The notes beneath the pieces were generated by a model. It saw only the letters and a program-made list of their open reading frames with translations. It did no database searches and was not told where the DNA came from. Source: F23-D06 sp947167635 (GTDB lineage: Bacteria > Bacteroidota > Bacteroidia > Bacteroidales > WCHB1-69). Taken from it: a DNA stretch of 64,000 nt. Shown here in pieces: positions 17,032 to 25,190 of this stretch. Every line of letters starts with the position of its first letter. Positions within the stretch are counted from its first letter, which is position 1. The stretch is taken from positions 1 through 64,000 of the forward strand of contig CAMVIT010000003.1 of the NCBI GenBank assembly GCA_947167635.1. Direction: 5' to 3'. The position numbers and the translations under genes were made by a program.

Positions 17032-17817
17032 ATGAGAAATTGGATCCTTTTAGCCGGATTGTTGTTGTCCATGTTTACAGTACTGGGACAACAGAAGGCA
17101 TACACTGGAAAGGTTTACGACGGCATAACCTACCAGCCGTTGTCGGGGGCCAGCGTTTACAACATGAATACGCAAAAATTTGCTTTCACCAACAAAGATG
17201 GCGTTTTTACAATAAAACTCTCAAAAAATGACACTCTTGTGTTCTCTAAATCTGCATACAGGCAGTTGGTGGTGACGGTGAACGACAAAATATATTATGG
17301 AATGGAGGATTTTTTCCTCTATTACAAGGCGACCATGTTGAAAGAGGTCACGATTTTGGCCATTAATCCTTCATACGAAGGATTTAAAAAAGACATTGTA
17401 TCATTGGAACTGCCGGATTATTACAAGAGGATAGAGGAGTCGCGGCTTTCGGAATGGCAGAAGGCGAATGCCAAATACAATCCTGAAGAAGGTGGAAACC
17501 TTCTTTCCCTGGGAGGCAAAATGACAACATCCCCCATCACCTATCTTTACGAAAAATTCAGCCGCAGGTCAAAAATGGACCGTCTCTATCATGAGATGCT
17601 GGATTATGACGACGAGGTGGCGCGCATCCAGGAAAAATACAATCGAGAAATTGTAAGTGAATTGACTGGATTGACTGGCGACGAACTGATGAAATTCATG
17701 ATGTATTGTCGTTTCAATTACTATGATCTCGTCCGCATGGACGACGAAGCCATTAAATCCAAAATCAAGGCAAAGTTTTTTGAATACCAATATAATAAAG
17801 CAATTAACGACCAATAG
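17032..17817 (+). CDS. Exported carboxypeptidase-regulatory-like domain protein, 261 aa
   Basis: Signal peptide at residues 1-19 (MRNWILLAGL to VLGQ). Residues 22-95 form a CarboxypepD_reg-like beta domain: YTGKVYDGITYQPLSGASVY, then TNKDGVFTIKL. This fold also opens SusC-type receptors, but here no plug or barrel follows; the rest is a charged, mostly helical region with YLYEKFSRRSKMDRLYHEML. It is probably periplasmic, of unknown function. A -7 element TAATTTTG (17017-17024) ends only 7 bases before the ATG, so the mRNA would have almost no leader. It is the first gene to the right of the proposed origin. Confidence 0.8.
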   Translation: MRNWILLAGLLLSMFTVLGQQKAYTGKVYDGITYQPLSGASVYNMNTQKFAFTNKDGVFTIKLSKNDTLVFSKSAYRQLVVTVNDKIYYGMEDFFLYYKATMLKEVTILAINPSYEGFKKDIVSLELPDYYKRIEESRLSEWQKANAKYNPEEGGNLLSLGGKMTTSPITYLYEKFSRRSKMDRLYHEMLDYDDEVARIQEKYNREIVSELTGLTGDELMKFMMYCRFNYYDLVRMDDEAIKSKIKAKFFEYQYNKAINDQ

Positions 17818-17856
17818 GGCAGAGGCTTTAAGCCAAGTCTCTATGAGAATACGGTA

Positions 17857-18093
17857 ATGGATATGGACGCCAAAAATTTTTTCAAGAGGAACTGTAACGT
17901 ATATCACATCGTGGGAATGTTGTTGGGTGCGGCTTTTGCGGCCATCTATTGGGCTAAGGCAGGTCACCTTTCCGACAATGTTTTGAAAAACAGTCCTATA
18001 TTGATGCCGTTATGGGGTGTTTTGGTGGGGTATATCACGTTTGATTTCATTTTCAATGCCAAGAATCGAAAAAATGGAAGCGGGAATGAATAA
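17857..18093 (+). CDS. Small two-helix membrane protein, 78 aa
   Basis: Two hydrophobic segments (about residues 17-35 and 46-64) separated by a short loop, with charged ends; probably an inner-membrane protein. ATG at 17857, or the ATG two codons later. It follows the previous gene by 39 bases and is probably co-transcribed. It resembles in size and topology small Bacteroidota DUF6132-type proteins, but I cannot assign it. Confidence 0.6.
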   Translation: MDMDAKNFFKRNCNVYHIVGMLLGAAFAAIYWAKAGHLSDNVLKNSPILMPLWGVLVGYITFDFIFNAKNRKNGSGNE

Positions 18094-18162
18094 AATAGTT
18101 TATTTTTGCACCCTCATTTCTTAGACAACATATTAATATTGTTTAATTAAATAAAAAGTACT

Positions 18163-19875
18163 ATGACTGAAAAACTACAAACTTTGCGTGACAGCGCGGC
18201 TATGAGATGGACCGCTTTGCTGTTGTTGGCATTGGCGATGTTCTGTTCGTACATCTTTATGGACATTTTGTCGCCGATCAAGGACCTTATGCAATCCACA
18301 AGAGGTTGGGATTCCACCGCTTTCGGCACGATGCAGGGTGCGGAGACTTTCCTGAACGTGTTCGTGTTCTTCCTTATCTTCGCAGGTATCATCCTCGACA
18401 AGATGGGCGTGCGCTTCACCGCCGTGCTTTCCGGTGCAGTGATGCTCATCGGTGGCTTGATCAAGTACTATGCCGTTTCCAAATCCTTTATGGGCAGCGG
18501 CTTGGAGACTTGGTTCACTAACCACTTGAATTACATTCCCGGCTTCCAGGAGTTAGGCGTGGCCCCGTTCTATGAAGGTATGCCCGCTTCCGCCAAGGTG
18601 GCAGCCATCGGTTTTATGATTTTCGGCTGCGGCGTGGAAATGGCCGGCATCACGGTCTCCCGCGGTATTGTGAAGTGGTTCAAGGGTCGTGAGACGGCTC
18701 TGGCAATGGGTTCCGAAATGGCCCTCGCCCGTCTGGGTGTGGCCACCTGTATGATTTTCTCACCCTTCTTCGCCAAATTGGGCGGCCAAATTGAAGTCTC
18801 CCGTTCTGTGGCCTTCGGCGTGGTGCTCCTTTGCATCGCGTTGATGATGTTCATCGTCTATTTCTTTATGGACAAGAAATTGGATTCCCAAACAGGTGAA
18901 GCCGAGGAAAAAGACGATCCCTTCAAAGTTTCCGACATTGGCAAGATCCTCTCTTCCGGTGGTTTCTGGCTGGTGGCTCTCCTCTGCGTGCTGTACTACA
19001 GCGCCATTTTCCCGTTCCAGAAATATGCGGTGAATATGCTGCAGTGCAACCTCACGCTTAATCCGGGCGAAGGTTTCTGGGCTGGCAGTAGTGTCACCAT
19101 CATCCAATATATAGTGATGCTGTTGGTCGCTGTGTGTTCCTTCACCAGCAACTTCTCCAAGAACAAAACCGCTAAGGTCGGTTTGATGATAGCTGCTGTT
19201 GTGGCTTTGATTATCTATTGCTGGATGGGTTATATGCGCGGCACGGCCGAGACCATCTTCGCCGTATTCCCGCTGTTGGCTGTGGCCATCACCCCGATTC
19301 TCGGCAACTATGTCGATCACAAGGGTAAAGCCGCCTCTATGTTGATGATTGGCTCTTTGCTGCTGATTATCTGTCACTTGACTTTCGCTTTCATCCTGCC
19401 GCAGTTCAAGGATAGCGCCATTGGCGGTGTTGTGGTGGCTTACCTCACCATCTTGGTCTTGGGCGCCTCCTTCTCCCTCGTGCCCGCCGCTTTGTGGCCG
19501 AGCGTCCCGAAACTGGTGGATGAGAAGATCATCGGTTCCGCATACGCCCTCATTTTCTGGATCCAGAATATCGGTTTGTGGCTCTTCCCGCTGTTGATCG
19601 GCAAGGTGCTCGACAAGACCAATCCTGATATTGTCGCCTCCATCGCCCAAGTCAAGGAAGAGACCGCTGCTGCCGTGACCAGCGGTTTGATGACGCCCGA
19701 ACAGGCAGCCAGCCAAGTGCAGGCTGTGGCTGAGCAGGCCGCCGTTCAATACGACTACACCTGGCCGTTGGTGATGCTGGCTTGCTTAGGCATTGCCGCC
19801 CTCATCCTCGGCATCGTCCTGAAGGCTGTGGATAAGAAACAGCACCTCGGATTGGAGGAGCCTAACATCAAGTAA
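18163..19875 (+). CDS. Major facilitator superfamily transporter, 570 aa
   Basis: About 12 membrane helices, with the MFS loop 2-3 signature in the form GIILDKMGVRFTAVL and a second-half counterpart near GNYVDHKGKAASML. An extended loop and a C-terminal Ala/Gln-rich insert (about 500-530, PEQAASQVQAVAEQAA) lie before the last helices. The pattern resembles the MFSD1-like branch, for which peptide or sugar transport has been suggested; substrate unknown. A -7 element TATTTTTG at 18101-18108 gives a leader of roughly 45 bases. It has its own terminator, so it is probably monocistronic. Confidence 0.88.
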   Translation: MTEKLQTLRDSAAMRWTALLLLALAMFCSYIFMDILSPIKDLMQSTRGWDSTAFGTMQGAETFLNVFVFFLIFAGIILDKMGVRFTAVLSGAVMLIGGLIKYYAVSKSFMGSGLETWFTNHLNYIPGFQELGVAPFYEGMPASAKVAAIGFMIFGCGVEMAGITVSRGIVKWFKGRETALAMGSEMALARLGVATCMIFSPFFAKLGGQIEVSRSVAFGVVLLCIALMMFIVYFFMDKKLDSQTGEAEEKDDPFKVSDIGKILSSGGFWLVALLCVLYYSAIFPFQKYAVNMLQCNLTLNPGEGFWAGSSVTIIQYIVMLLVAVCSFTSNFSKNKTAKVGLMIAAVVALIIYCWMGYMRGTAETIFAVFPLLAVAITPILGNYVDHKGKAASMLMIGSLLLIICHLTFAFILPQFKDSAIGGVVVAYLTILVLGASFSLVPAALWPSVPKLVDEKIIGSAYALIFWIQNIGLWLFPLLIGKVLDKTNPDIVASIAQVKEETAAAVTSGLMTPEQAASQVQAVAEQAAVQYDYTWPLVMLACLGIAALILGIVLKAVDKKQHLGLEEPNIK

Positions 19876-19911
19876 GCCTCGCGACGACCGGATAAAATCA
19901 AAAACCAATAA

Positions 19912-19947
19912 AAAGGGAGGCCGTCGGATATGACAGCCTCCTTTTTG
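19912..19947 (+). terminator. Terminator after the MFS gene
   Basis: GGAGGC (19916-19921) pairs with GCCTCC (19936-19941), with GTC/GAC pairing extending into the loop, followed by five T. Confidence 0.75.
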
Positions 19948-19973
19948 TTCCGTACACATAAGCATACCAAAAG

Positions 19974-20969
19974 ATGAAAAAACGCACACTGGTCCTTATT
20001 CTTATTCTCGCCGCCTTGCTCACAGGAGGCATCGGGTTCACGGTAGGCTATGCGGTCACGCAGAAGCATTGCGACGAGCAGCCGAACTATTACGCCAACA
20101 AGCTCACCTCGCCACCCTTGCCCAACAAGATCTCCTTTGCGGGCGAAGAGGTGCCGATGGATGTATATTGGGTGCGCGAGGCGTTGGACCGCGAGCTGGT
20201 GGTCAACTGCTACCAGCACTCCAAGACCATCCGGATTATGAAGTTGTCGGCGCGGGTTTTTCCCGTTGTTGAGCGGATATTGAAAGAGGAGGGAGTGCCT
20301 GATGATTTAAAGTACCTCTGTGTGGCCGAGAGCGGCTTGGAGAACGTCACCTCGCCCGCAGGGGCCGGTGGGTATTGGCAATTTATGGCCTCGACGGCAA
20401 AAGTCTATGGTTTGGAGATATCCAACGATGTGGACGAACGCTGCCATCTGGAAAAGGCCACCCGTGCGGCCTGCAAGTATCTTAAAAAATGTAAAAACCA
20501 GTTTGGAAGCTGGTCGCTGGCCGCCGCCGCGTACAATAGGGGAGAGGGCGGACTTGCTGCCGCCATCGAGGACCAGAACTGCCACAATTTCTGGGATTTG
20601 TGGCTCAACAGTGAAACCTCCCGTTATCTTTATCGCATCATCTCCTTCAAGTTGATATTTGAAAACCCGCAGTTGTATGGGGTGGAGATGTGCCCGGCCG
20701 AGCAGTATCTTCCCGTGGCCTGCCGCGAGGTGAAAGTCACGGCATCCATTCCCAGCTTGCCCAAATATGCACAGGAACAGGGGGTTACCTACCGGGAGTT
20801 GCGCAATCTCAACCCGTGGATCAAGAACAACAAGCTGACGGTGGCCGCCGGCAAGAGCTACACGCTGCTGTTGCCCGAGAAGGCCTCGCAAAGTCACAAG
20901 CATCTGCTTAAAAATGTGGAGAACCCCTATTTGAAGATTGGCACGCCTGAAGAGGTAAACAAAGAGTAA
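19974..20969 (+). CDS. Lytic transglycosylase (SLT domain, MltD-like)
   Basis: Cleaves the glycan strands of peptidoglycan. An N-terminal membrane anchor (residues 5-28) is followed by the SLT domain, with catalytic Glu119 in CVAESGLEN and the supporting motifs AGAGGYWQFM and AAAAYNRGEGG. The C-terminal part (about 268-305), GVTYRELRNLNPWI...LLLP, resembles one LysM repeat for peptidoglycan binding. The length of 331 residues is reasonable for a single-LysM MltD-like protein. It begins 27 bases after the preceding terminator. Confidence 0.88.
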   Translation: MKKRTLVLILILAALLTGGIGFTVGYAVTQKHCDEQPNYYANKLTSPPLPNKISFAGEEVPMDVYWVREALDRELVVNCYQHSKTIRIMKLSARVFPVVERILKEEGVPDDLKYLCVAESGLENVTSPAGAGGYWQFMASTAKVYGLEISNDVDERCHLEKATRAACKYLKKCKNQFGSWSLAAAAYNRGEGGLAAAIEDQNCHNFWDLWLNSETSRYLYRIISFKLIFENPQLYGVEMCPAEQYLPVACREVKVTASIPSLPKYAQEQGVTYRELRNLNPWIKNNKLTVAAGKSYTLLLPEKASQSHKHLLKNVENPYLKIGTPEEVNKE

Positions 20970-21023
20970 TTTTGTACTAAAAAGGCGTAAAAAAAAGTGT
21001 TAAAATATATTTTCTGCGAGGTA

Positions 21024-21053
21024 TTGAGATATGAAGTTGATTTAGTATCTTTG
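21024..21053 (+). promoter_or_regulatory. Promoter of serC
   Basis: TTG (21024-21026), a 19-base spacer and TATCTTTG (21046-21053). The ATG at 21109 follows a leader of about 50 bases. Confidence 0.7.
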
Positions 21054-21108
21054 CCACGTTTTAAAAAACAAAAATAATCATCATAAAAATAACCATAATA
21101 TCTTAATT

Positions 21109-22227
21109 ATGAAGCAAGTACATAATTTTAATGCAGGACCGTGCGTCCTTCCGAAAGAAGCCGTTGAATCTACAATCAACGCAATCCGCAATTTTGACAA
21201 CACCGGTATCGGTTTGATGGAGATTTCCCACCGTACTCCGGGTTGGGAACGCGTTATGGCTGAGACCCGTCAGTTGTGGCGTGACCTTCTCAACATCCCT
21301 GACAACTATGAGGTGCTCTTCCTCGGTGGTGGTGCCAGCACCCAGTTCTTCACTGTGCCTGCCAACCTGTTGAAGACGAAAGCCGCCTATCTGCAGACAG
21401 GCGTTTGGGCTAAGAAATCCGCCAAGGAAGCCAAGAACTTCGGTAAGGTGGAGATCGTTGCCTCCTCTGAAGACAAGACCTACAACTACATCCCGAAAGG
21501 TTGGACTGTTCCCGCCGACGCCGACTATTTCCACATCACCACGAACAACACCATCTACGGTACGGAAATCCGCAAGGACTTCACCGCTGAGGAGTGTAAC
21601 AACGTGATGCTCGTCGCCGATATGAGCTCCGACATTATGAGCCGTCCCGTTGATGTGACCAAATACGGCCTCATCTACGGTGGTGCCCAGAAGAACGTCG
21701 GCCCTGCCGGTGTCACTTTCGTCATCGTGCGCAAGGACATCCTCGGCCAGATTGGCGACCGCGCCTATATGAATCCGCTGCCTACGATGGTGGACTATCG
21801 CACGCACGCTGCTGAGGAAGCCAAGAACATCTCTATGTTCAACACGCCTCCCGTGCTGCCCATCTTCGTGATGCACGAAACCCTCACCTGGCTGAAGAAC
21901 ACCATCGGCGGCGTTGAGGAGATGAACAAGATCAATATGAAGAAATCCAACCTCCTGTACGAGGAAATCGACCGCAACAGCATGTTCGTGGGCACCGTCG
22001 CCGACAAGGCCGACCGTTCCATCATGAACCACTGCTGGGTGATGGCCCCGGGTTACGAGGACAAGCAGGACGCCTTCATGGCCTTCGCCAAGGAGCAAGG
22101 CATGGTGGGCATCAAGGGTCACCGTTCCGTCGGCGGCTTCCGCGCTTCCCTCTACAACGCTTGCACCGTGGAAGACGTCGAAGCACTTGTGGCTTGTATG
22201 CAGGAGTTTGAGAAGAATAATAAATAA
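21109..22227 (+). CDS. serC: Phosphoserine aminotransferase
   Basis: PLP enzyme converting 3-phosphohydroxypyruvate and glutamate to phosphoserine, the second step of serine synthesis; it also serves pyridoxal phosphate synthesis. N-terminal NFNAGPCVLP and ISHRTPGWE are SerC signatures; the PLP lysine is K195 in GGAQKNVGPAG; the substrate arginines are in GHRSVGGFRASLYN. Its 372 residues are slightly longer than most SerC. It pairs with serA, but a foreign-looking four-helix-bundle gene separates them. Confidence 0.96.
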   Translation: MKQVHNFNAGPCVLPKEAVESTINAIRNFDNTGIGLMEISHRTPGWERVMAETRQLWRDLLNIPDNYEVLFLGGGASTQFFTVPANLLKTKAAYLQTGVWAKKSAKEAKNFGKVEIVASSEDKTYNYIPKGWTVPADADYFHITTNNTIYGTEIRKDFTAEECNNVMLVADMSSDIMSRPVDVTKYGLIYGGAQKNVGPAGVTFVIVRKDILGQIGDRAYMNPLPTMVDYRTHAAEEAKNISMFNTPPVLPIFVMHETLTWLKNTIGGVEEMNKINMKKSNLLYEEIDRNSMFVGTVADKADRSIMNHCWVMAPGYEDKQDAFMAFAKEQGMVGIKGHRSVGGFRASLYNACTVEDVEALVACMQEFEKNNK

Positions 22228-22284
22228 TTATTAAACTATTAAATTATTAACTTGTTAAACTATAACTGTTTGATAATCTGACTA

Positions 22285-22671
22285 ATGAAAGAGGATTTGT
22301 TGAAGGATTTGTCATACAAGTTCGCGTTGAACATAGTCATACTCTGTAGAAAACTGCAATTACAAGACAAAGAATTCATCATTTCCAAGCAACTTGCCAA
22401 ATCTGGAACTTCTATTGGAGCCAACCTTGAAGAAGCCTCAGGTGCGCAATCGACAAATGATTTTATAGCCAAATTCCACATTGCATTGAAGGAAGCTAAA
22501 GAATCCAACTATTGGTTAAGATTATTAAGAGACAGTCACTTAATTGATGAGGAAAAATACGATGTTTTGTCAAGTGATTTGATTCACATCATCAACATAC
22601 TCACCAAAAGTCTGAAAACAGCCAAGTTTAATAAGGATAATAAGAATAATTCTCTCGAAAACAAATCATAA
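22285..22671 (+). CDS. Four-helix-bundle protein (23S rRNA intervening-sequence protein family)
   Basis: The blocks LSYKFALNIVILCRKL, SKQLAKSGTSIGANLEEASGAQS and FHIALKEAKESNYWLRLL are diagnostic of the small S23/IVP-like four-helix-bundle family, named from open reading frames within 23S rRNA intervening sequences but mostly found elsewhere. Function is unknown. It sits between serC and serA, in AT-rich flanks with TTAATAGATTAATA-like repeats (22673-22700 and 22225-22262), and its codons are much richer in AT than either neighbour. It therefore looks like an inserted element that still allows read-through. Confidence 0.9.
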   Translation: MKEDLLKDLSYKFALNIVILCRKLQLQDKEFIISKQLAKSGTSIGANLEEASGAQSTNDFIAKFHIALKEAKESNYWLRLLRDSHLIDEEKYDVLSSDLIHIINILTKSLKTAKFNKDNKNNSLENKS

Positions 22672-22710
22672 TTTAATAGATTAATAGATTAATAATTTAA
22701 GAATAGAAAT

Positions 22711-23628
22711 ATGAAAATTTTAGTAGCAACCCAAAAACCTTTCGCCAAGGCCGCTGTGGATGGCATTCGCGCTATCGTGGAAAAAGCCGGCTATGAATTA
22801 GTTTTACTGGAAAAGTATGAGACTCCGGAAGAGCTCTATGCCGCTGTGGCGGATGTGGACGCTATGATTGTGCGTTCCGACAAAGTCACCGCCCAGGTGA
22901 TTGACGCCGCCAAGAACCTCAAGGTCGTGGTGCGCGCCGGCGCCGGCTTCGACAACCTTGACCTTGCTGCTTGCACGGCCAACAACATCGTGGCGATGAA
23001 CACTCCCGGCCAGAACTCCAACGCCGTGGCCGAATTGGCCCTCGGCATGATGATCTACATGGCCCGCAACACCTTCAAACCCGGCACCGGTGCCGAGCTG
23101 AAGGGCAAGAAGGTCGGTATCCAGGCATACGGCAACGTGGGTCGTCTCGTGGCTGAAAAAGCCCGCGCCCTCGGTATGGAAGTCTGGGCCTTCGACCCGT
23201 TCGTGCCGAAAGAGAAGATGGAAGCCGAAGGTGTCGTCGTTCCCGCCACGCTGGAAGAGATGTACAAGAACTGCAACTACATCTCCCTGCACATCCCGGC
23301 CAACGACCAGACCAAGAAGTCCATCAACAAGGCTCTGGTCGGCCTGATGCCCAAAGGCGGCTGTGTGATCAACACCGCCCGCAAGGAGGTCATCAACGAG
23401 GAAGAGCTCATCGCCCTGATGGCAGAGCGCGAAGACCTCAAATACTGCACCGACATCGCTCCCGACGCTATGGAAGAGTTCAGCAAGTTTGAGAAGCGCT
23501 TCTTCGCCACCCCGAAAAAGCAGGGTGCCGAGACCGCCGAGGCCAACATCAATGCCGGTTTGGCCGCTGCCAACCAGATTGTGAATTTCTTCGTCAATGG
23601 CGACAAGAGATTCCAGGTCAACAAATAA
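22711..23628 (+). CDS. serA: D-3-phosphoglycerate dehydrogenase, short Lys-type
   Basis: First enzyme of serine synthesis, oxidising 3-phosphoglycerate with NAD. At 305 residues it lacks the C-terminal ACT or intervening domains, so serine feedback through ACT is not expected. The nucleotide-binding turn is GIQAYGNVGR (from residue 136) and the substrate block is RAGAGFDNLD. The position that is normally the catalytic His is occupied by Lys, in ATPKKQGAETAEAN (about residue 270). This matches the variant known in Bacteroides and Entamoeba enzymes. A strong terminator follows. Confidence 0.92.
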   Translation: MKILVATQKPFAKAAVDGIRAIVEKAGYELVLLEKYETPEELYAAVADVDAMIVRSDKVTAQVIDAAKNLKVVVRAGAGFDNLDLAACTANNIVAMNTPGQNSNAVAELALGMMIYMARNTFKPGTGAELKGKKVGIQAYGNVGRLVAEKARALGMEVWAFDPFVPKEKMEAEGVVVPATLEEMYKNCNYISLHIPANDQTKKSINKALVGLMPKGGCVINTARKEVINEEELIALMAEREDLKYCTDIAPDAMEEFSKFEKRFFATPKKQGAETAEANINAGLAAANQIVNFFVNGDKRFQVNK

Positions 23629-23656
23629 TCGTTGGCACAGGAATTCAACGAATAGG

Positions 23657-23694
23657 GTAGGGGACGATGGGCACCATCGTCCCCTACTTTTTTA
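23657..23694 (+). terminator. Strong terminator after serA
   Basis: A perfect 13-bp stem (23657-23669 with 23675-23687) and a 5-base loop, followed by seven T. Confidence 0.9.
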
Positions 23695-23732
23695 TTATTA
23701 AAGAAAAACATATACATCCAACAATCTGAATT

Positions 23733-23978
23733 ATGTACAGTATTTCAAACTTTATTTTTGGTCTTTTGTTCGGCGTTTTTTGCTTGGCATTTGGCGTGTT
23801 CACCTTGTTTTATCGTAAAAGCCATCCGGAGAAATTCGGTAAGTTACAAAAGATGCAAGAACGTTTTGGAGAAAAGGCAGGATATGTGATCCATTGGATC
23901 AATTATACCCTTATACCTATTGTGTTGGGATTATTTCTCATTATTTGGTTTATTCTTACGGGTAAAAGTCCGTTATAG
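23733..23978 (+). CDS. Small membrane protein, 81 aa
   Basis: Two predicted membrane helices (about 6-28 and 54-76) flank a basic amphipathic stretch, KSHPEKFGKLQKMQERFGEKAG. No family recognised. It stands alone, 39 bases after the serA terminator. Confidence 0.55.
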   Translation: MYSISNFIFGLLFGVFCLAFGVFTLFYRKSHPEKFGKLQKMQERFGEKAGYVIHWINYTLIPIVLGLFLIIWFILTGKSPL

Positions 23979-24343
23979 TACACGCGGAAAACCTTTCAGT
24001 ACTATTCAGTAAAAATACTGCTTGATTACAATATAGCGGCAAGCATCTCAAAACAGAGGTGCCTTATGCCATTCATCAAACAGTCAAGGTGTGATTTCAT
24101 CCATCAACACCTTGATATCGGTTTCTGCTATTCGCAAGTATCCGTCCTTTTTTTCAGCGGTCAATCAGCACATCCGCAATTATAACAATGGTCAAAATGC
24201 CCACCCAACACATTGCCAAAAGATGAACAACCTGGACTTTTTTCTCCGAAAGTCGCACCTGTAAATTAACTATTGATAATTAATATTTTAAAACAGTTTT
24301 ATAAGTGATTGTTTTTCAGCCGTAAAAAAGTATCGCCTCCCTC
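23979..24343. other. Gene-free stretch, nothing recognised
   Basis: No open frame with recognisable content, RNA gene or strong repeat was found here on either strand. It ends at the promoter of the following gene. Confidence 0.5.
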
Positions 24344-24374
24344 TTGACAAACGGTTTAGGTTGCATTATCTTTG
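24344..24374 (+). promoter_or_regulatory. Promoter of the 24394 gene
   Basis: TTG (24344-24346), a 20-base spacer and TATCTTTG (24367-24374), 19 bases before the ATG. Confidence 0.75.
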
Positions 24375-24393
24375 TTCTGCAATTTTTAACAAT

Positions 24394-24804
24394 ATGAATA
24401 CTAATCCCGAGGCATTAACATCAGGATACATCAAAGTGGGCAGAATCACCTTGCCGATTGCGAGGAAGGCTCATATAAAGTGTGCCGACATTATGATTGA
24501 CAACAGGCATATTGAACATATTAACAAAAAACATAAAGTTGAACTCGAGGCCCTTGGCATATCGGCAATGGATTTTGTAAAAATAATTGCTACTACTTTT
24601 GGAGAAATACGCCAAGCTCCGAATGACGCATTGGATTTGGTTACAACTAATTCAGAAGGGAGAAAATTTGTGGCAGTAGTTACTTTAAATTACAATTATA
24701 AGAAACAGTTTTGGGAAATAAGAACGGCGATTCCTGTAAGAACCGCCGTTATAAAATCCAGAAAACTTTTATGGAAGCGGGAGCGAACCCCGCTAAAGTT
24801 TTAA
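24394..24804 (+). CDS. Hypothetical protein resembling phage-type PBECR nuclease domains
   Basis: 136 residues from the ATG at 24394; the longer reading begins at a TTG inside the promoter region. The order IKVGRI, then IMIDNRHIEHINKKH, then FVKIIATTFGEIRQ, then FVAVVTLNYNYKKQFWEIRTA is reminiscent of the phage-associated barnase/EndoU/ColicinE5/RelE-like nuclease domains often found in MuF or toxin polyproteins. This is a pattern impression only; the conserved His and the strand with Arg are present, but I cannot confirm the family. No immunity or antitoxin gene is evident beside it. The stretch to 25069 holds no gene. Confidence 0.6.
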   Translation: MNTNPEALTSGYIKVGRITLPIARKAHIKCADIMIDNRHIEHINKKHKVELEALGISAMDFVKIIATTFGEIRQAPNDALDLVTTNSEGRKFVAVVTLNYNYKKQFWEIRTAIPVRTAVIKSRKLLWKRERTPLKF

Positions 24805-25069
24805 CCTTTGTGCCTTCCGCCTACGCGCTACGCTTACACTCCATAAGGTTTCCTGTTGGTCTTTTAGTGCTATCCACGTCCCAAAGGCTTTGACATCGTA
24901 CGATAGAACCGTGCTAAAACAACACCGCAAAAATACGTTTTTTTTAATAACAAGAAACAAAGGAATGGTTTTTTATAGAGAAAATCCGTTCACCTATTCG
25001 CCGAAAATAAGCAAAGCATTATTCGAGAAAAGGAGTATCGGTTTTTTTTGTACTTTTGCGGCCTCTTTC

Positions 25070-25146
25070 GGCCCCGTAGTTCAGCTGAATAGAACGTCAG
25101 ATTCCGGTTCTGAAAGTCGTGGGTTTGAATCCCGCCGGGGTCACCA
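25070..25146 (+). tRNA. tRNA-Arg (anticodon CCG)
   Basis: Acceptor GGCCCCG/CGGGGTC, D arm GTTC...GAAC, anticodon stem TCAGA/TCTGA around TTCCGGT (anticodon CCG), T arm GTGGG/CCCGC. Discriminator A at 25143, and CCA is encoded at 25144-25146. A -7 element TACTTTTG lies at 25051-25058. Confidence 0.94.
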
Positions 25147-25190
25147 AAAAACACGCTCCACCATGATGGGGCGTTTTTTTTTGCGCGCAG

